Below are positions 20,540-29,448 of a stretch of DNA of 64,000 nucleotides, in pieces. Source of the DNA: Streptomyces sp. R302 (GTDB taxonomy: Bacteria; Actinomycetota; Actinomycetes; Streptomycetales; Streptomycetaceae); assembly GCF_012927245.1 (NCBI RefSeq), contig NZ_JABBGE010000005.1:310001-374000 (forward strand), in the 5' to 3' direction. The position numbers and the translations under genes were made by a program. Numbering within the stretch: the first letter of the stretch is position 1; each line of letters begins with the position of its first letter. Under the pieces are notes generated by a model. The model had not been told where the DNA came from, did not search any database, and worked only from the letters and a program-made list of their open reading frames with translations.

Positions 20540-20565
20540 GGGAGGGGAGGGGAGGGGAGGGGAGG
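20540..20565. repeat. Tandem GGGGA tract, possible G-quadruplex
   Basis: The plus strand reads G3A(G4A)4G2, five G-runs of at least three separated by single A residues. On the template for the minus-strand operon this lies about 140 bp ahead of the MoxR start. Such spacing is permissive for a stable intramolecular G-quadruplex. Confidence 0.6.
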
Positions 20566-20638
20566 CGCTGGTGAAGGCGGATCCGGCCTGGAGGGGCCTG
20601 CCGGGTGGACCCTTCCAGGAACGCCCCGCCCGCACGGA

Positions 20639-20683
20639 CCCGGAACCGCCCCCTCCCCCCCCGAGAGGGGAGGCGGTTCCGGG
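20639..20683 (-). terminator. Strong hairpin between the 1635-aa gene and the MoxR gene
   Basis: CCCGGAACCGCC pairs with GGCGGTTCCGGG around a C-rich/G-rich inner arm (CCTCCCC against GGGGAG). It begins 16 bp beyond the stop of the 1635-aa gene. It could be a terminator or a processing and attenuation site that separates expression of the first two genes from the last three. Confidence 0.6.
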
Positions 20684-20698
20684 CCCACCCGCGTCGGG

Positions 20699-23600
20699 TC
20701 AGCGTCGTCGACGCGTGCGCTTCACCTTCAGCTCCTCGAAGCGCGGCAGGTCGCCGTCGACGATCCGCCGCCACGCCCGGGCGTACAGCTCGGCGACCGG
20801 TTCGGCCGGCACCAGCGGGCCGAGGACGGGCCGGCCGCCCGCCGGCAGGCCGAGCAGCGCCAGCTTCCACTGCTCGACGGGCAGCACCGGCGCCGACTGG
20901 TCCACCCACGCGCCCGGCAGGAACAGCGAGCGGCCCGCGCGGGCCCGTACCGCCGACACCACCAGGTCGGTGGCGGCGAGTTCGGCCCGCGCCGCCTTCA
21001 GCCGCGCCGGCTTCCACCCGGTCCACCGCGCCGTGTTCCGGTCGGTCGGGTCGGGCAGGGCCAGCAGCATCAGATACAGCGCCGCCGCGTCGGCCCCCAG
21101 GCCGTACGCCTCCGCGACCTCCGCCACGAGGCCGGGCACCGAACGCGTCGGGTCCTGCGGCGACCACGTGCCGTCCGCGTCCGCCGTGCCCGCCGCGGGC
21201 GCGCCCGGATCGGCGAGGAGCCGTGCGAACGCCGGGTCGTGGCAGCGCCGCAGCGCCGCCTCGACCCACGTGGGCTGCTGGTCCTCCCCGCGCAGCGCCA
21301 CCAGATACGGGTCGGATCCGGTGGAGTCGAGCAGCGCGGGCCGCAGCGCGGGCAGCGGCTGCCCGTCGTGCGTGGCCATCAGCACCGCCCCGTACCGCTC
21401 GTGGTCCGGCGCGGTCTCCGTCGGAGTGCCCGCCACCCTCCGGAACTCCGCCAGGCTGGTGTAGTGCCCGACGGCGAGGAGCAGTTCCGGCGCCGCGAGC
21501 CGCTCCCGTACGGCCGTCAGCGCGCCCGGCAGCGCCGCCCGCAGCGGATCACCCGCCGGGAGCCGGTAGGCCAGCCACGTCAGCAGGCCCACGGCACCGG
21601 TCAGCACGGCTCCGGTGAACGGCGCCTCGGCGGGCGCCGCCGGCTCCGGCCGGTCCTTCTCGATCCGCCACGCGACGTCCGTGCCGAGCTCGGGGGAGCC
21701 CGCCGGGTCGAGGAGCGCGGGGAGCGCCCGGGGCACCGGCCAGCCGGTCCGCACCGCCCGCGCCGCCTCGGTCGTCAGCCAGTCGGGCACCGGCACCCGG
21801 CGACCGACCCGCGCGTTCCACACCTCGGCCGCGGCCGCCACGTCCGGGCCCTCGGTCCACAGCAGGGCCGGGTCCTCGGGCAGCAGCGCCGCCACGACCT
21901 CCTGGCGCACCTCGACCGGCAGGCCCCGCAGCTCGTCCCGGGCGTGCCCGGCCTCGGCGACCTTCAGGCCCAGGGTCGTGCGCAGTTCCAGGGGCAGGAA
22001 GTTGTTCTCGTGGCTGTCGATCCCGGGCATGCCGGCCAGGACGAGCCCGGAGAGCGCCCGGGACGCCCCGGTGAGCCGGCCGAACTCCTCGGCCGCCGCC
22101 GGCAGGAACGGAGCCGCGCCGCGCGCCTCCGCCTCCTTCAGGAACGCGGCCGCCCAGCCCGCCCCGCGCACCGGGTCGCCGACCGGCCCGCTGCCGCGCC
22201 CCGTGTACGGCCCGGGCACCTCGAACCGTCCGCTCGGGTCGTGGAGCAGGGCGCCGAACTCCCGGCCGTCCGCGACGCCGTCGCTGTGCTCGGTGAACCC
22301 GAGGGCGGCCCCGCCGCCGAGCGGGACCACGCTGCGGTGCGCGTGGTTCCGGCTCTGCCCGTGCGCGTTCGCCAGGTGCGGTTCGGCCAGGTGGAGCAGG
22401 ACGCGCCGCCAGCGGTCGGCGGATCCGGCCGCCGACAGGACGCCGAGGGCGTCGGCCGTGGCGAGCAGACCGAGCAGGGTGGCCCGGTGCTCCTCGTCCG
22501 CGCCGGGCGCGACGGCCCGGTAGGCGATCGCCGCCGGCCGGTCGAGGAGCTGGGTGAACGGCAGCCCGGACCAGGGGAGCGACGGCAGGTCGAAGTGGAG
22601 CCGGCCGGGGACGGCCTCCGCCTCCGTGTCGGCGCGCACCGCCGCCAGCTCCTCCAGGTACCGGTGGGTGACGTCCGACTCGGAGCCCCACCGGTGGTAG
22701 CCGGAGCCCACCACGCCGTTGAGCGCCTGGGCGAGGACCCGGTCGGACGGGCCCGCGACCCGCTCCACGACGGGCTCGGCCGTCGGGTGGAGGCGGGCGG
22801 CGACCGCGTCGAGCGCCCGCTGCTGCCGGGTGGCGAAGAGCACCGTCTTCACCACGCCGGCGACGAGCTCGGGTGCGCTGACCCCGGGGAACGCGTCGGT
22901 CACGAGGGCCGCCACCTCCTGGACGGTCTCCGCGTCGAGGGCGGCCTTCAGGAGGGTGCCCGCCGTCTCCGCGTCGGCGGCGCGCAGGGCGACCGACCCC
23001 TGCGGGTCGCGGGGGCGGAGCGCGTACAGGAAGGGCAGCGGCGGCAGCACCGACGCCGCCGTCTGGAACAACTCGGTGCGGCCGCTCTCGGCCGTGGCCG
23101 TCACGATGCCGTCCGGGTCCGTCAGCGAGAGGTTCCGCCACTCGCGGCCGAGCGCGCGCGGACGGTCGTCGCCGGGGAAGAGCAGCGCCGCGACCGGCGT
23201 GGTGGCCCCCTCGGGGAGCACCACCTCGCGCCCGGCGGTGTCCTCCGCACGCCAGCCGTTCCCCGGCAGGCGCACCACGCGCCAGCCGAGCAGCCCGTCG
23301 ACGGGCGCGCCGACGGCGGAGCCCTCGACGGTCGGCGCGGGCCGCAGCCAGGAGGAGAACGCTCCGAGCCTGGCGTCCGGGGCGTGCCCGCGCAGCGCGT
23401 CGGCGAGGAAGCCGGGCTGGGAGCGCCGCCCGTAGGCGCCCTCGGCGGGGTCGTACTCGACCCAGCCGCTCTCGTCCCCGCCGTTGCGGTTCTCGAAGAC
23501 CCAGTACGAGGTGCCGTCGGAGATCACCGCGGCCTCCGCCGGCAGCCGGGTGTCCCCGGCGTGCAGCACGCCGCGGCCGGTGGTGCGGCCGCCGCCGGGC

Positions 23601-25606
23601 AGCTCCAGGCTGACCTCGGAGGAGCGCAGCGACCACGGGTTGACGTTGTCGTCGAGGGTGATCAGCCGGTCCGGCGCCGTGTGCCAGTACCCCTGCGCCG
23701 GGCCGCCGCTGAATCCACTCCAGAAGACGAACAGGGCGCCGTCCACGTAGTGGAAGCCGCGGTTGCGCACGTGGGACGCCACGGAGGACGGGATGCGCAG
23801 GTCATGGGTGAGGAGGGTGGAGTCGGCGCCGATGACCCGGACCTCGGAGGCGTTCGACACGATCAGGTGGGGCCAGGCCTCGGCCACCGTCAGCTGCGCC
23901 GGATCCGACGCCAGCTCCGCGACCGCGCGCTCCCACTCCGGCCAGTGGAACTCCTCCCACACACCGCCGCGCAGGCTCCGCGCCAGCGTCTCGCCGAGAT
24001 CGGCGCCTGCAGCCGCCGCCACCTCGTCCGGCGCGAGCGCCAGGGCCTCCGAAGGCAGCCACGACAGCGTGGACAGGGCGTTCGGCAGGGCCGGCAGCCC
24101 GGCCGCCACCGACTTCCGGGCGACCTCGGCGGTCCAGCGGGCCAGCAGGACGCGCCCGCCGGCCGACGCGGCGAGGCGGCGCATCACGTCCGCGTCGTGC
24201 CCGCCGCCGCGGAAGCCGTCCGCACCCCGGTCGAAAGCCCGGTGGAAACGAGAGTCCGCGGCCAGCGCGGCCAGGTCCCTGGGCCGCTCCGACTGGTGCC
24301 AGTCCATCAGGTCAAGCGCGGCGTTCTGCCGGCGGCCCTCCTGGTCCGGCGCGGCCACCGGCACGTCGAGGGCCAGCAGCAGGTCGAGGAGGTTGACGTC
24401 CTCCACCCCGATCCGCAGCGCGCGGCGCCCCTCGGGACGGGCCGCCAGCTCGGCGCGCAGCCGCTCCGTCGCCCGCTCCACCAGATCGAGCAGCGCCGTC
24501 GGCGTGAGCCGCCGGCCCCAGCCGCGGTGCCGGGCGCCGTGGTAGCGCTCCAGCCACCCGGCGGCGCCGTCGGCACACCGCTCCTCCGCGGGCAGCCCGG
24601 CGTCGACGAGCCCCGCGTCGGCGCCGGACTCCGCGAGGATGTCCAGCCACAGCTCGCTCAGCTCCCCGTCGTCCGACGAAGGCGTCAGCGTGAGCAGCGT
24701 GCCCCGGACCGCCGGCACGCGCCGCGCCAGCGCCACCAGCGTGGCCCGGTGCGACTTCCACCAGCCCGCCGCCGCCCGCAGGGTCGCCGGCAGGGGCAGC
24801 AGCTCGGCGACGAAGTCCTGCTCCGCCTCCCCGCCCGCCAGGCCCGCCGCCCGGGCGAGGCGCCGCAGCTCCGTCGTGGCCTGCGCGGACGGCGCGAGCC
24901 CACCCGCCGTACGGCGCACGCACAGCCGGCGGAAACGCTCGTACGCCTCCTCCGGCGCGAGCCGCGCCGACAGCTCCTTGCCGTACCCCGACAGCACCTT
25001 CACCGGCAGCGCGCCGGCCAGCGCGAACTCCAGGAACACCGCGTCGAGCCGGTCCTCGTCGACCGGCAGCCCGTGCTGTGCCTCCGCCGTACGGGCACGG
25101 CCGAACAGCTGCCCCGCGTAGGTGGTGTTCTCCACCGCGAGGAAGATCCGCGCCGCCTGCTCGTAGAACACCGGCAGGAAGTGCGGCACGGACGAGGCGA
25201 GCCGCCCCGCCAGCTCCAGGCAGGCGTCGAGCGCCGCCTTCGGCTTGGACTTCGCCTGCCGCGCCAGCCGGTCCAGCTCCGGCACGACGGCCAGCGCGTG
25301 GTGCCCGTCCTCCGGGTGGTGCACGAGCACCCACTCGGGGAACCCGAGCTCCTGACGCCGGCCCAGACCCACCACCACCGGCTCACCGGCGGGCTCGAGC
25401 CCGAGGAAGCCCGCGGCCAGATCCTCGGCCGCACCGAGCTCGGCGGCCGTCAGCCGCACCACGACCCGCTCCTCCCCGAGCACCGGATGGCGGTACGCCC
25501 GAGCCGTCACGTCGACGGCGGACGGTCCGGCCCCCTCCGTGCCGACCGGGAGCACGGCCCCCGCGTTCAACAGCTCCCTGCCGTTCGTCACGGTCGTGCC
25601 CGTCAT
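20699..25606 (-). CDS. Very large (1635 aa) protein of the MoxR/VWA operon, function unknown
   Basis: This reading frame is continuous and high-quality over 4.9 kb. It is mostly helical and cytosolic, with repeated leucine/alanine-rich helices resembling ARM/HEAT-like packing. A stretch near residues 615-740 is rich in beta-type segments (GFHYVDGALFVFWSGF, LITLDDNVNPWSLR, DGTSYWVFENRNGG) and may be a propeller-like or sensor module. The extreme C-terminus is basic (KVKRTRRRR). There is no P-loop, signal peptide or membrane helix. It starts 4 bp inside the end of the DUF4132 gene, so the two are translationally coupled. Such giant proteins occur next to MoxR/VWA/SWIM genes in actinomycetes; a scaffold role is a guess. 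Confidence 0.75.
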   Translation of the reverse strand: MTGTTVTNGRELLNAGAVLPVGTEGAGPSAVDVTARAYRHPVLGEERVVVRLTAAELGAAEDLAAGFLGLEPAGEPVVVGLGRRQELGFPEWVLVHHPEDGHHALAVVPELDRLARQAKSKPKAALDACLELAGRLASSVPHFLPVFYEQAARIFLAVENTTYAGQLFGRARTAEAQHGLPVDEDRLDAVFLEFALAGALPVKVLSGYGKELSARLAPEEAYERFRRLCVRRTAGGLAPSAQATTELRRLARAAGLAGGEAEQDFVAELLPLPATLRAAAGWWKSHRATLVALARRVPAVRGTLLTLTPSSDDGELSELWLDILAESGADAGLVDAGLPAEERCADGAAGWLERYHGARHRGWGRRLTPTALLDLVERATERLRAELAARPEGRRALRIGVEDVNLLDLLLALDVPVAAPDQEGRRQNAALDLMDWHQSERPRDLAALAADSRFHRAFDRGADGFRGGGHDADVMRRLAASAGGRVLLARWTAEVARKSVAAGLPALPNALSTLSWLPSEALALAPDEVAAAAGADLGETLARSLRGGVWEEFHWPEWERAVAELASDPAQLTVAEAWPHLIVSNASEVRVIGADSTLLTHDLRIPSSVASHVRNRGFHYVDGALFVFWSGFSGGPAQGYWHTAPDRLITLDDNVNPWSLRSSEVSLELPGGGRTTGRGVLHAGDTRLPAEAAVISDGTSYWVFENRNGGDESGWVEYDPAEGAYGRRSQPGFLADALRGHAPDARLGAFSSWLRPAPTVEGSAVGAPVDGLLGWRVVRLPGNGWRAEDTAGREVVLPEGATTPVAALLFPGDDRPRALGREWRNLSLTDPDGIVTATAESGRTELFQTAASVLPPLPFLYALRPRDPQGSVALRAADAETAGTLLKAALDAETVQEVAALVTDAFPGVSAPELVAGVVKTVLFATRQQRALDAVAARLHPTAEPVVERVAGPSDRVLAQALNGVVGSGYHRWGSESDVTHRYLEELAAVRADTEAEAVPGRLHFDLPSLPWSGLPFTQLLDRPAAIAYRAVAPGADEEHRATLLGLLATADALGVLSAAGSADRWRRVLLHLAEPHLANAHGQSRNHAHRSVVPLGGGAALGFTEHSDGVADGREFGALLHDPSGRFEVPGPYTGRGSGPVGDPVRGAGWAAAFLKEAEARGAAPFLPAAAEEFGRLTGASRALSGLVLAGMPGIDSHENNFLPLELRTTLGLKVAEAGHARDELRGLPVEVRQEVVAALLPEDPALLWTEGPDVAAAAEVWNARVGRRVPVPDWLTTEAARAVRTGWPVPRALPALLDPAGSPELGTDVAWRIEKDRPEPAAPAEAPFTGAVLTGAVGLLTWLAYRLPAGDPLRAALPGALTAVRERLAAPELLLAVGHYTSLAEFRRVAGTPTETAPDHERYGAVLMATHDGQPLPALRPALLDSTGSDPYLVALRGEDQQPTWVEAALRRCHDPAFARLLADPGAPAAGTADADGTWSPQDPTRSVPGLVAEVAEAYGLGADAAALYLMLLALPDPTDRNTARWTGWKPARLKAARAELAATDLVVSAVRARAGRSLFLPGAWVDQSAPVLPVEQWKLALLGLPAGGRPVLGPLVPAEPVAELYARAWRRIVDGDLPRFEELKVKRTRRRR

Positions 25607-26460
25607 GCCTTCCCACCCTCATCGATCGTGCGGCCGGCGTACAGCGCGGCGGCCATGCGCATCCCCTCGGACCAGGCGACCGGTCCGACCCCGTCGAGCC
25701 GCACCGCGCGGCCGTCCTCGTCGTGCCAGCCGAGCGCGCCGGTCTCCGACTCCCCGTCCCAGTACGGCTCGCCGATCCACACCGACGCCTCCGTCGTCCG
25801 CCCCCCGTCGCGCACCTTGCAGGTCGCGTACCCACCGGACACCCGATACCCAAGCCCGGTGGCCCGCGCGGCGAGCCCGAACCGGGACGCGAACTTCCCG
25901 CCCGCGTACTCCCGCACCTCCGTCGCGCTCGCCGCGTGCGCCTCCGTACGCGTCCAGGTGGCGCGGTGGATCTGCTCCACGCGCTGCGTGATGCCCAGCT
26001 CGGCCGCGAACTCCCGGACGTCCTCCAGATCGGGCAGCAGCACCGGATGCGGCACGGTCACCGTGCGCGGCGTCAGCCGCACCGTCTCCCCGTCGAGGTC
26101 GACGACCTTCAGCCCGCCGTCCTCCGACACGTCCCGCAGAAAGCCGACCTCGTCCGGATCGTCCCCCACCACGGCCATGTCCCGCAGCGCGGACCGCCAC
26201 GCCTCGTCCGGCCACACCCGGGCGATCAGCGCCGTCGGCACCGGCAGCGACGACACCATCCACCCGTCCACCTGCGCCACACACGCCTCCGCGTGCCGGT
26301 CCAGCCACTCGGACAGCCGCCGCAGCCGGTCCACCCCCGGATCGTCCCGCAACGCCTTGGGAACGGTCTTCAACTCCCGCCCCCCGGCCCGGCGAGCCAC
26401 CACCCGCCCGCCCTCCCCGAGGGCCACCTCGTACCCCTCACCCGCGTCCACCCACGCCAT
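25603..26460 (-). CDS. DUF4132 domain protein, 285 aa
   Basis: The protein has the features of the DUF4132 C-terminal module: FLRDVSEDGGLKVVDLDG, VTVPHPVLLPDLEDVREFAAELG, VEQIHRATW, and near the end RVSGGYATCKVRDGG. In E. coli the domain is part of the much larger WGR/DUF4132 protein YehI, next to yehL-type genes; here it is a small stand-alone protein. It starts the operon, and its stop overlaps the next start by 4 bp (ATGA). The upstream region (26461-26712) holds no gene and must contain the operon promoter. The biochemical role of DUF4132 is unknown. Confidence 0.8.
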   Translation of the reverse strand: MAWVDAGEGYEVALGEGGRVVARRAGGRELKTVPKALRDDPGVDRLRRLSEWLDRHAEACVAQVDGWMVSSLPVPTALIARVWPDEAWRSALRDMAVVGDDPDEVGFLRDVSEDGGLKVVDLDGETVRLTPRTVTVPHPVLLPDLEDVREFAAELGITQRVEQIHRATWTRTEAHAASATEVREYAGGKFASRFGLAARATGLGYRVSGGYATCKVRDGGRTTEASVWIGEPYWDGESETGALGWHDEDGRAVRLDGVGPVAWSEGMRMAAALYAGRTIDEGGKA

Positions 26461-26712
26461 CAGCCGCGCCCCTCCACCCGTACGTCACTCGTCCACGCAG
26501 CCGGAACCAGAGGCGAAGGCGCCCCTGAACTGCGGTATGAGAACGACACTATGCGGCCCCACTGACAACGCCTCGAACCGCCCTCCCCGGGGACCTCGGT
26601 GAGGGGTGGTCCGGCGGGGTGGGGCGGTGGGGTGGGGGGAAGCAGTGGTAGCTGACCGCTCGGAGTCCGGCGCTCAGCAGCGGCAGGTGAACAGGGGCCG
26701 GTCAGGAGCCCC

Positions 26713-27162
26713 TCAGGAGCGGCCGGTCACGTCCTGGTCGGCCGGAGTGGTGGTGCGGGTCATGTGGAAGGTGAAGTTCGAGTGGTCGCGGCCCTGGACG
26801 GCGGTGCCGTTGACGGTGCCGCTGATGTTGTTCTGGACGTTGCCGCCCGTCTCGGTCCTGGCCTGGCGCCACCAGTCGTCGAGGAGTGCGCGGAACTCGG
26901 CGTCCAGGGCGGCTCGTACGTGGAGGGCGGTGGCGAGGGCCTGGGCGTGGACCGGGTCGTCGGGCGCGCCCTCCAGGGCGGCGGCCTCGACCTCGCCGGA
27001 GCTGACGGCGAGCGCTCCGTCCGCCTGGGCCTCCTCCAGCGCCGCGCTGCGGCGGAAGGGGCGCCGGACGAGCGCGGTCAGCCCCAGCCAGGCGTTCCGG
27101 CCGGCTTCGGAGCCGATGCTGCCCGCCAGGGCCGCGAGCGCCGCTGCTGTGATCGGGTCCAC
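26713..27162 (-). CDS. Small putative membrane-targeting effector with C-terminal amyloid-like motif
   Basis: This 149-aa protein starts with GTG (GGGGGAG 8 nt upstream). The N-terminal 35 residues form an amphipathic or hydrophobic helix pair (MDPITAAALAALAGSIGSEA then NAWLGLTALVRRPFRR), like the Bell-type effector domains proposed as bacterial analogues of fungal HeLo/HELL domains. A helical middle part leads to a C-terminal motif at 111-133: N-N-I-S-G-T-V-N-G-T-A-V-Q, then an aromatic end FTFH. It shares N-x3-G-T...Q with the N-termini of the two NLR-like proteins downstream. That arrangement (effector motif at the C-terminus, NLR motif at the N-terminus) is the known layout of bacterial amyloid signalling (BASS) pairs. 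It is divergent from the first NLR gene. Pore formation and the family assignment are inferences. Confidence 0.65.
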   Translation of the reverse strand: MDPITAAALAALAGSIGSEAGRNAWLGLTALVRRPFRRSAALEEAQADGALAVSSGEVEAAALEGAPDDPVHAQALATALHVRAALDAEFRALLDDWWRQARTETGGNVQNNISGTVNGTAVQGRDHSNFTFHMTRTTTPADQDVTGRS

Positions 27163-27330
27163 GCCGGATCTCCCCCTCGTTCGGTGCGTCGCTCCAGCTT
27201 AGAGCGGATGAGTGGGTACGCGGAGTGGATTCCGCGCCAATGAGCCGGCAAGCACGGAGGGGCGGCGCGGGTGCCCTCCGGATTCTGCCGTCGGGCCGTC
27301 ATGTGGTGTGCCGGGGCCTACTGTTGCGGC

Positions 27331-29448
27331 ATGGCGGAGGAGACGCGTAATGACTTTGACGGCACTGCCGAGGTCGTCGTGCAGGCACGTCACATCGGCG
27401 AGCTGCACCAGCACCAGCATCTGTACGGTGCGGAGGCGCGGGCCGGGGCGGCCGCGCCGGCGCCCTTCCAACTTCCCCCCGCGATGCGTCAGTTCGTGAA
27501 CAGAAGGACGGAGCAGGAGCGCATCGGTCTCGCGGTCGAGGACCACGCGACCGGCGCCGGTCCGCTCGTCGTCGCGCTCACCGGCATCGGTGGCGTGGGC
27601 AAGACCGCTCTCGGATTCCATGTGGCGCGCGGCCTCGCCGACCGGTACCCCGACGGAGTGCTCTACGTCGACCTCGACGACCTGCGACGCGACGGGACCG
27701 TCGAGGTCGCGGACGCCATGGGGGAGTTGCTGTCCGGCCTCCGCGTGCCGCCGGAGTGGCTGGAACGGTCCCTCGCCGGCCGTACGAAGCAGTGGTGGAC
27801 GCACACCAGCGGCAAGCGACTCGTCGTGGTCGTCGACAACGCCCGGTTCGGGAGCGAGGTGATGCCGCTCCTGCCCGGCTCCGACCGCAGCCTGGTGATC
27901 GTCACCAGCCAGGGCGAGCTGTACGACCTCGACGGCACCGCCGCCGTCGAGGTGCCGGTCCACCCGCTCCACGTGGACGACGCGGCGCGCCTCCTGCGGC
28001 ACCTGGTCGACGACCCGCGCCTCGCGGGCGAGCCCGACGCCGTGGCCCGGCTCGCCGAAGGATGCGGAGGGCTGCCGGCCGCCCTCCAGGTGGCGGGACA
28101 GTGGGTGCGGAAGTACCGCAGGCGGAGCCTGTCGCGGCTGGTCGCCGAGCTGACGGCCGAACTGCACGGGAAGGGGATCCCGATGGTCGAGGCGGTCTGG
28201 GACGCCGCGTACGAGGGACTCACCCCGTCGGCCGCACGGCTCTACCGGCTGCTGCCCGAGCTGCCCGGCCCCAGGATCGAGGAGGCGCCCTGCGCCGCCC
28301 TCCTGAGGTGCGGGCCCGACGACGCGGCGGACGCGCTCGAGGAGTTGGAGTCCGCGGGACTGCTGGCCGTCGGCGGCGGGGACGTACGACGGATGCACGA
28401 CCTCCTGCGAGGACACGCCGAGCGGTGCGCGAGGCGCCACTTCGCCGCCGCGGACCCCGAGGAGCGCGCGGAGGCGCGCCGCGCCGTCCTCACCTGGTAC
28501 CGGCGCCAGGCCGCCCGCGCCGACCTCCTCGCGGCCGGCCCCCGCATGAGGTACGGCGGGGTGCCGGAACCGCTCGGCGAGGGCGTTCCCGACGTCCGCC
28601 TCGCAGGGAAGACGGACGCGATGCGCTGGCTGGAGTCGCAGCGACTCGCCCTCTACGACTGCGTCCGCCTCGCCTTCGACCTGGGGCGGGACGAGGACGC
28701 CTGGGCGCTGTGCGAACCGCTCTGGACGCACTTCCTCGACCACCCGCACTACGCGGACGTCATCGACGCCTTCCGGACCGGCGTGCGGGCCGCCGACCGG
28801 GCCGAGGTCCTGCCGGCCATGATCCGGATGCGGTGCCAGCTCGCCCGCCCCCTCTGGGAACAGGGCCTCTTCGACGCCGCCGCCGAGCAGCTGCGGCAGG
28901 CGCTCGCCGCGGCCGAATCCCTGGGGGACGACCCGGAGGACCGGCGCCTGAAGGCGTCGACGGTCGAGTTCCGCGGCCTGCTCAAGGGGGAGACCGGCGA
29001 CCTGACCGGAGCCGCCGAGGACTTCGAGGCGTCGAGGGCCATCCACCTCGCGATAGGGAACCGGTACGGCGCGATGCTCCAGACGTACCTCCTCGGGAAG
29101 AACGCCCTGCGGCGCGGCGCCCACGAGGAGGCCGTCGCGCACCTGGAGCAGGCGCACGAGGGCATGGTCGAGCTGGAGCGCGAACGGATGACCGCCCGCA
29201 CCGGATTCGAACTGGGGCGCGCGCTGAGGCTGACGGGCCGCCACGAGGAGGCGCTGCCCCTGGCGACCGCCGCCCTCGCCTCCGCCCGCGCCCGCGCATC
29301 CCGCACCGACGAGGTCCGCGTCCTGCGGGAACTCGCACTCGTGGCGGAGGCGTACGGGGACCCGTCCGGCGCCGAGGAGCACCGCGCCGAGGCCCGCCGC
29401 ATCGTGGTCGCCCACGGCGGCGTCCCCGAGGACGGTCAGACCTCGTAG
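27331..29448 (+). CDS. NB-ARC/TPR NLR-like protein 1 with N-terminal amyloid-like motif
   Basis: I start this 705-aa protein at ATG (MAEETRNDFDG); upstream in-frame codons read poorly. Residues 7-18 give N-D-F-D-G-T-A-E-V-V-V-Q, followed by a His-rich HQHQHLY end, a BASS-like motif. The P-loop is GIGGVGKT at 85-92, a Walker B-like LVVVVDNA lies near 160, and the GLP motif (CGGLPAAL) near 250. A winged-helix-like segment and about 300 residues of TPR-type helices (LRQALAAAESLGDDPE, AVAHLEQAHEGM) follow. Such STAND ATPases sense a ligand with their repeats, oligomerise and activate effectors. Its stop overlaps the convergent GT-B-like gene by 13 bp. No effector domain is fused, so the small neighbouring protein is the likely partner. 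Confidence 0.85.
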   Translation: MAEETRNDFDGTAEVVVQARHIGELHQHQHLYGAEARAGAAAPAPFQLPPAMRQFVNRRTEQERIGLAVEDHATGAGPLVVALTGIGGVGKTALGFHVARGLADRYPDGVLYVDLDDLRRDGTVEVADAMGELLSGLRVPPEWLERSLAGRTKQWWTHTSGKRLVVVVDNARFGSEVMPLLPGSDRSLVIVTSQGELYDLDGTAAVEVPVHPLHVDDAARLLRHLVDDPRLAGEPDAVARLAEGCGGLPAALQVAGQWVRKYRRRSLSRLVAELTAELHGKGIPMVEAVWDAAYEGLTPSAARLYRLLPELPGPRIEEAPCAALLRCGPDDAADALEELESAGLLAVGGGDVRRMHDLLRGHAERCARRHFAAADPEERAEARRAVLTWYRRQAARADLLAAGPRMRYGGVPEPLGEGVPDVRLAGKTDAMRWLESQRLALYDCVRLAFDLGRDEDAWALCEPLWTHFLDHPHYADVIDAFRTGVRAADRAEVLPAMIRMRCQLARPLWEQGLFDAAAEQLRQALAAAESLGDDPEDRRLKASTVEFRGLLKGETGDLTGAAEDFEASRAIHLAIGNRYGAMLQTYLLGKNALRRGAHEEAVAHLEQAHEGMVELERERMTARTGFELGRALRLTGRHEEALPLATAALASARARASRTDEVRVLRELALVAEAYGDPSGAEEHRAEARRIVVAHGGVPEDGQTS

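Noticed and set aside
19343..26602. A 2419-aa open frame on the plus strand
   Set aside because: It is antisense to the coupled MoxR, 1635-aa and DUF4132 genes. Its Arg/Gly/Pro/His-rich composition is typical of mirror frames in high-GC DNA.
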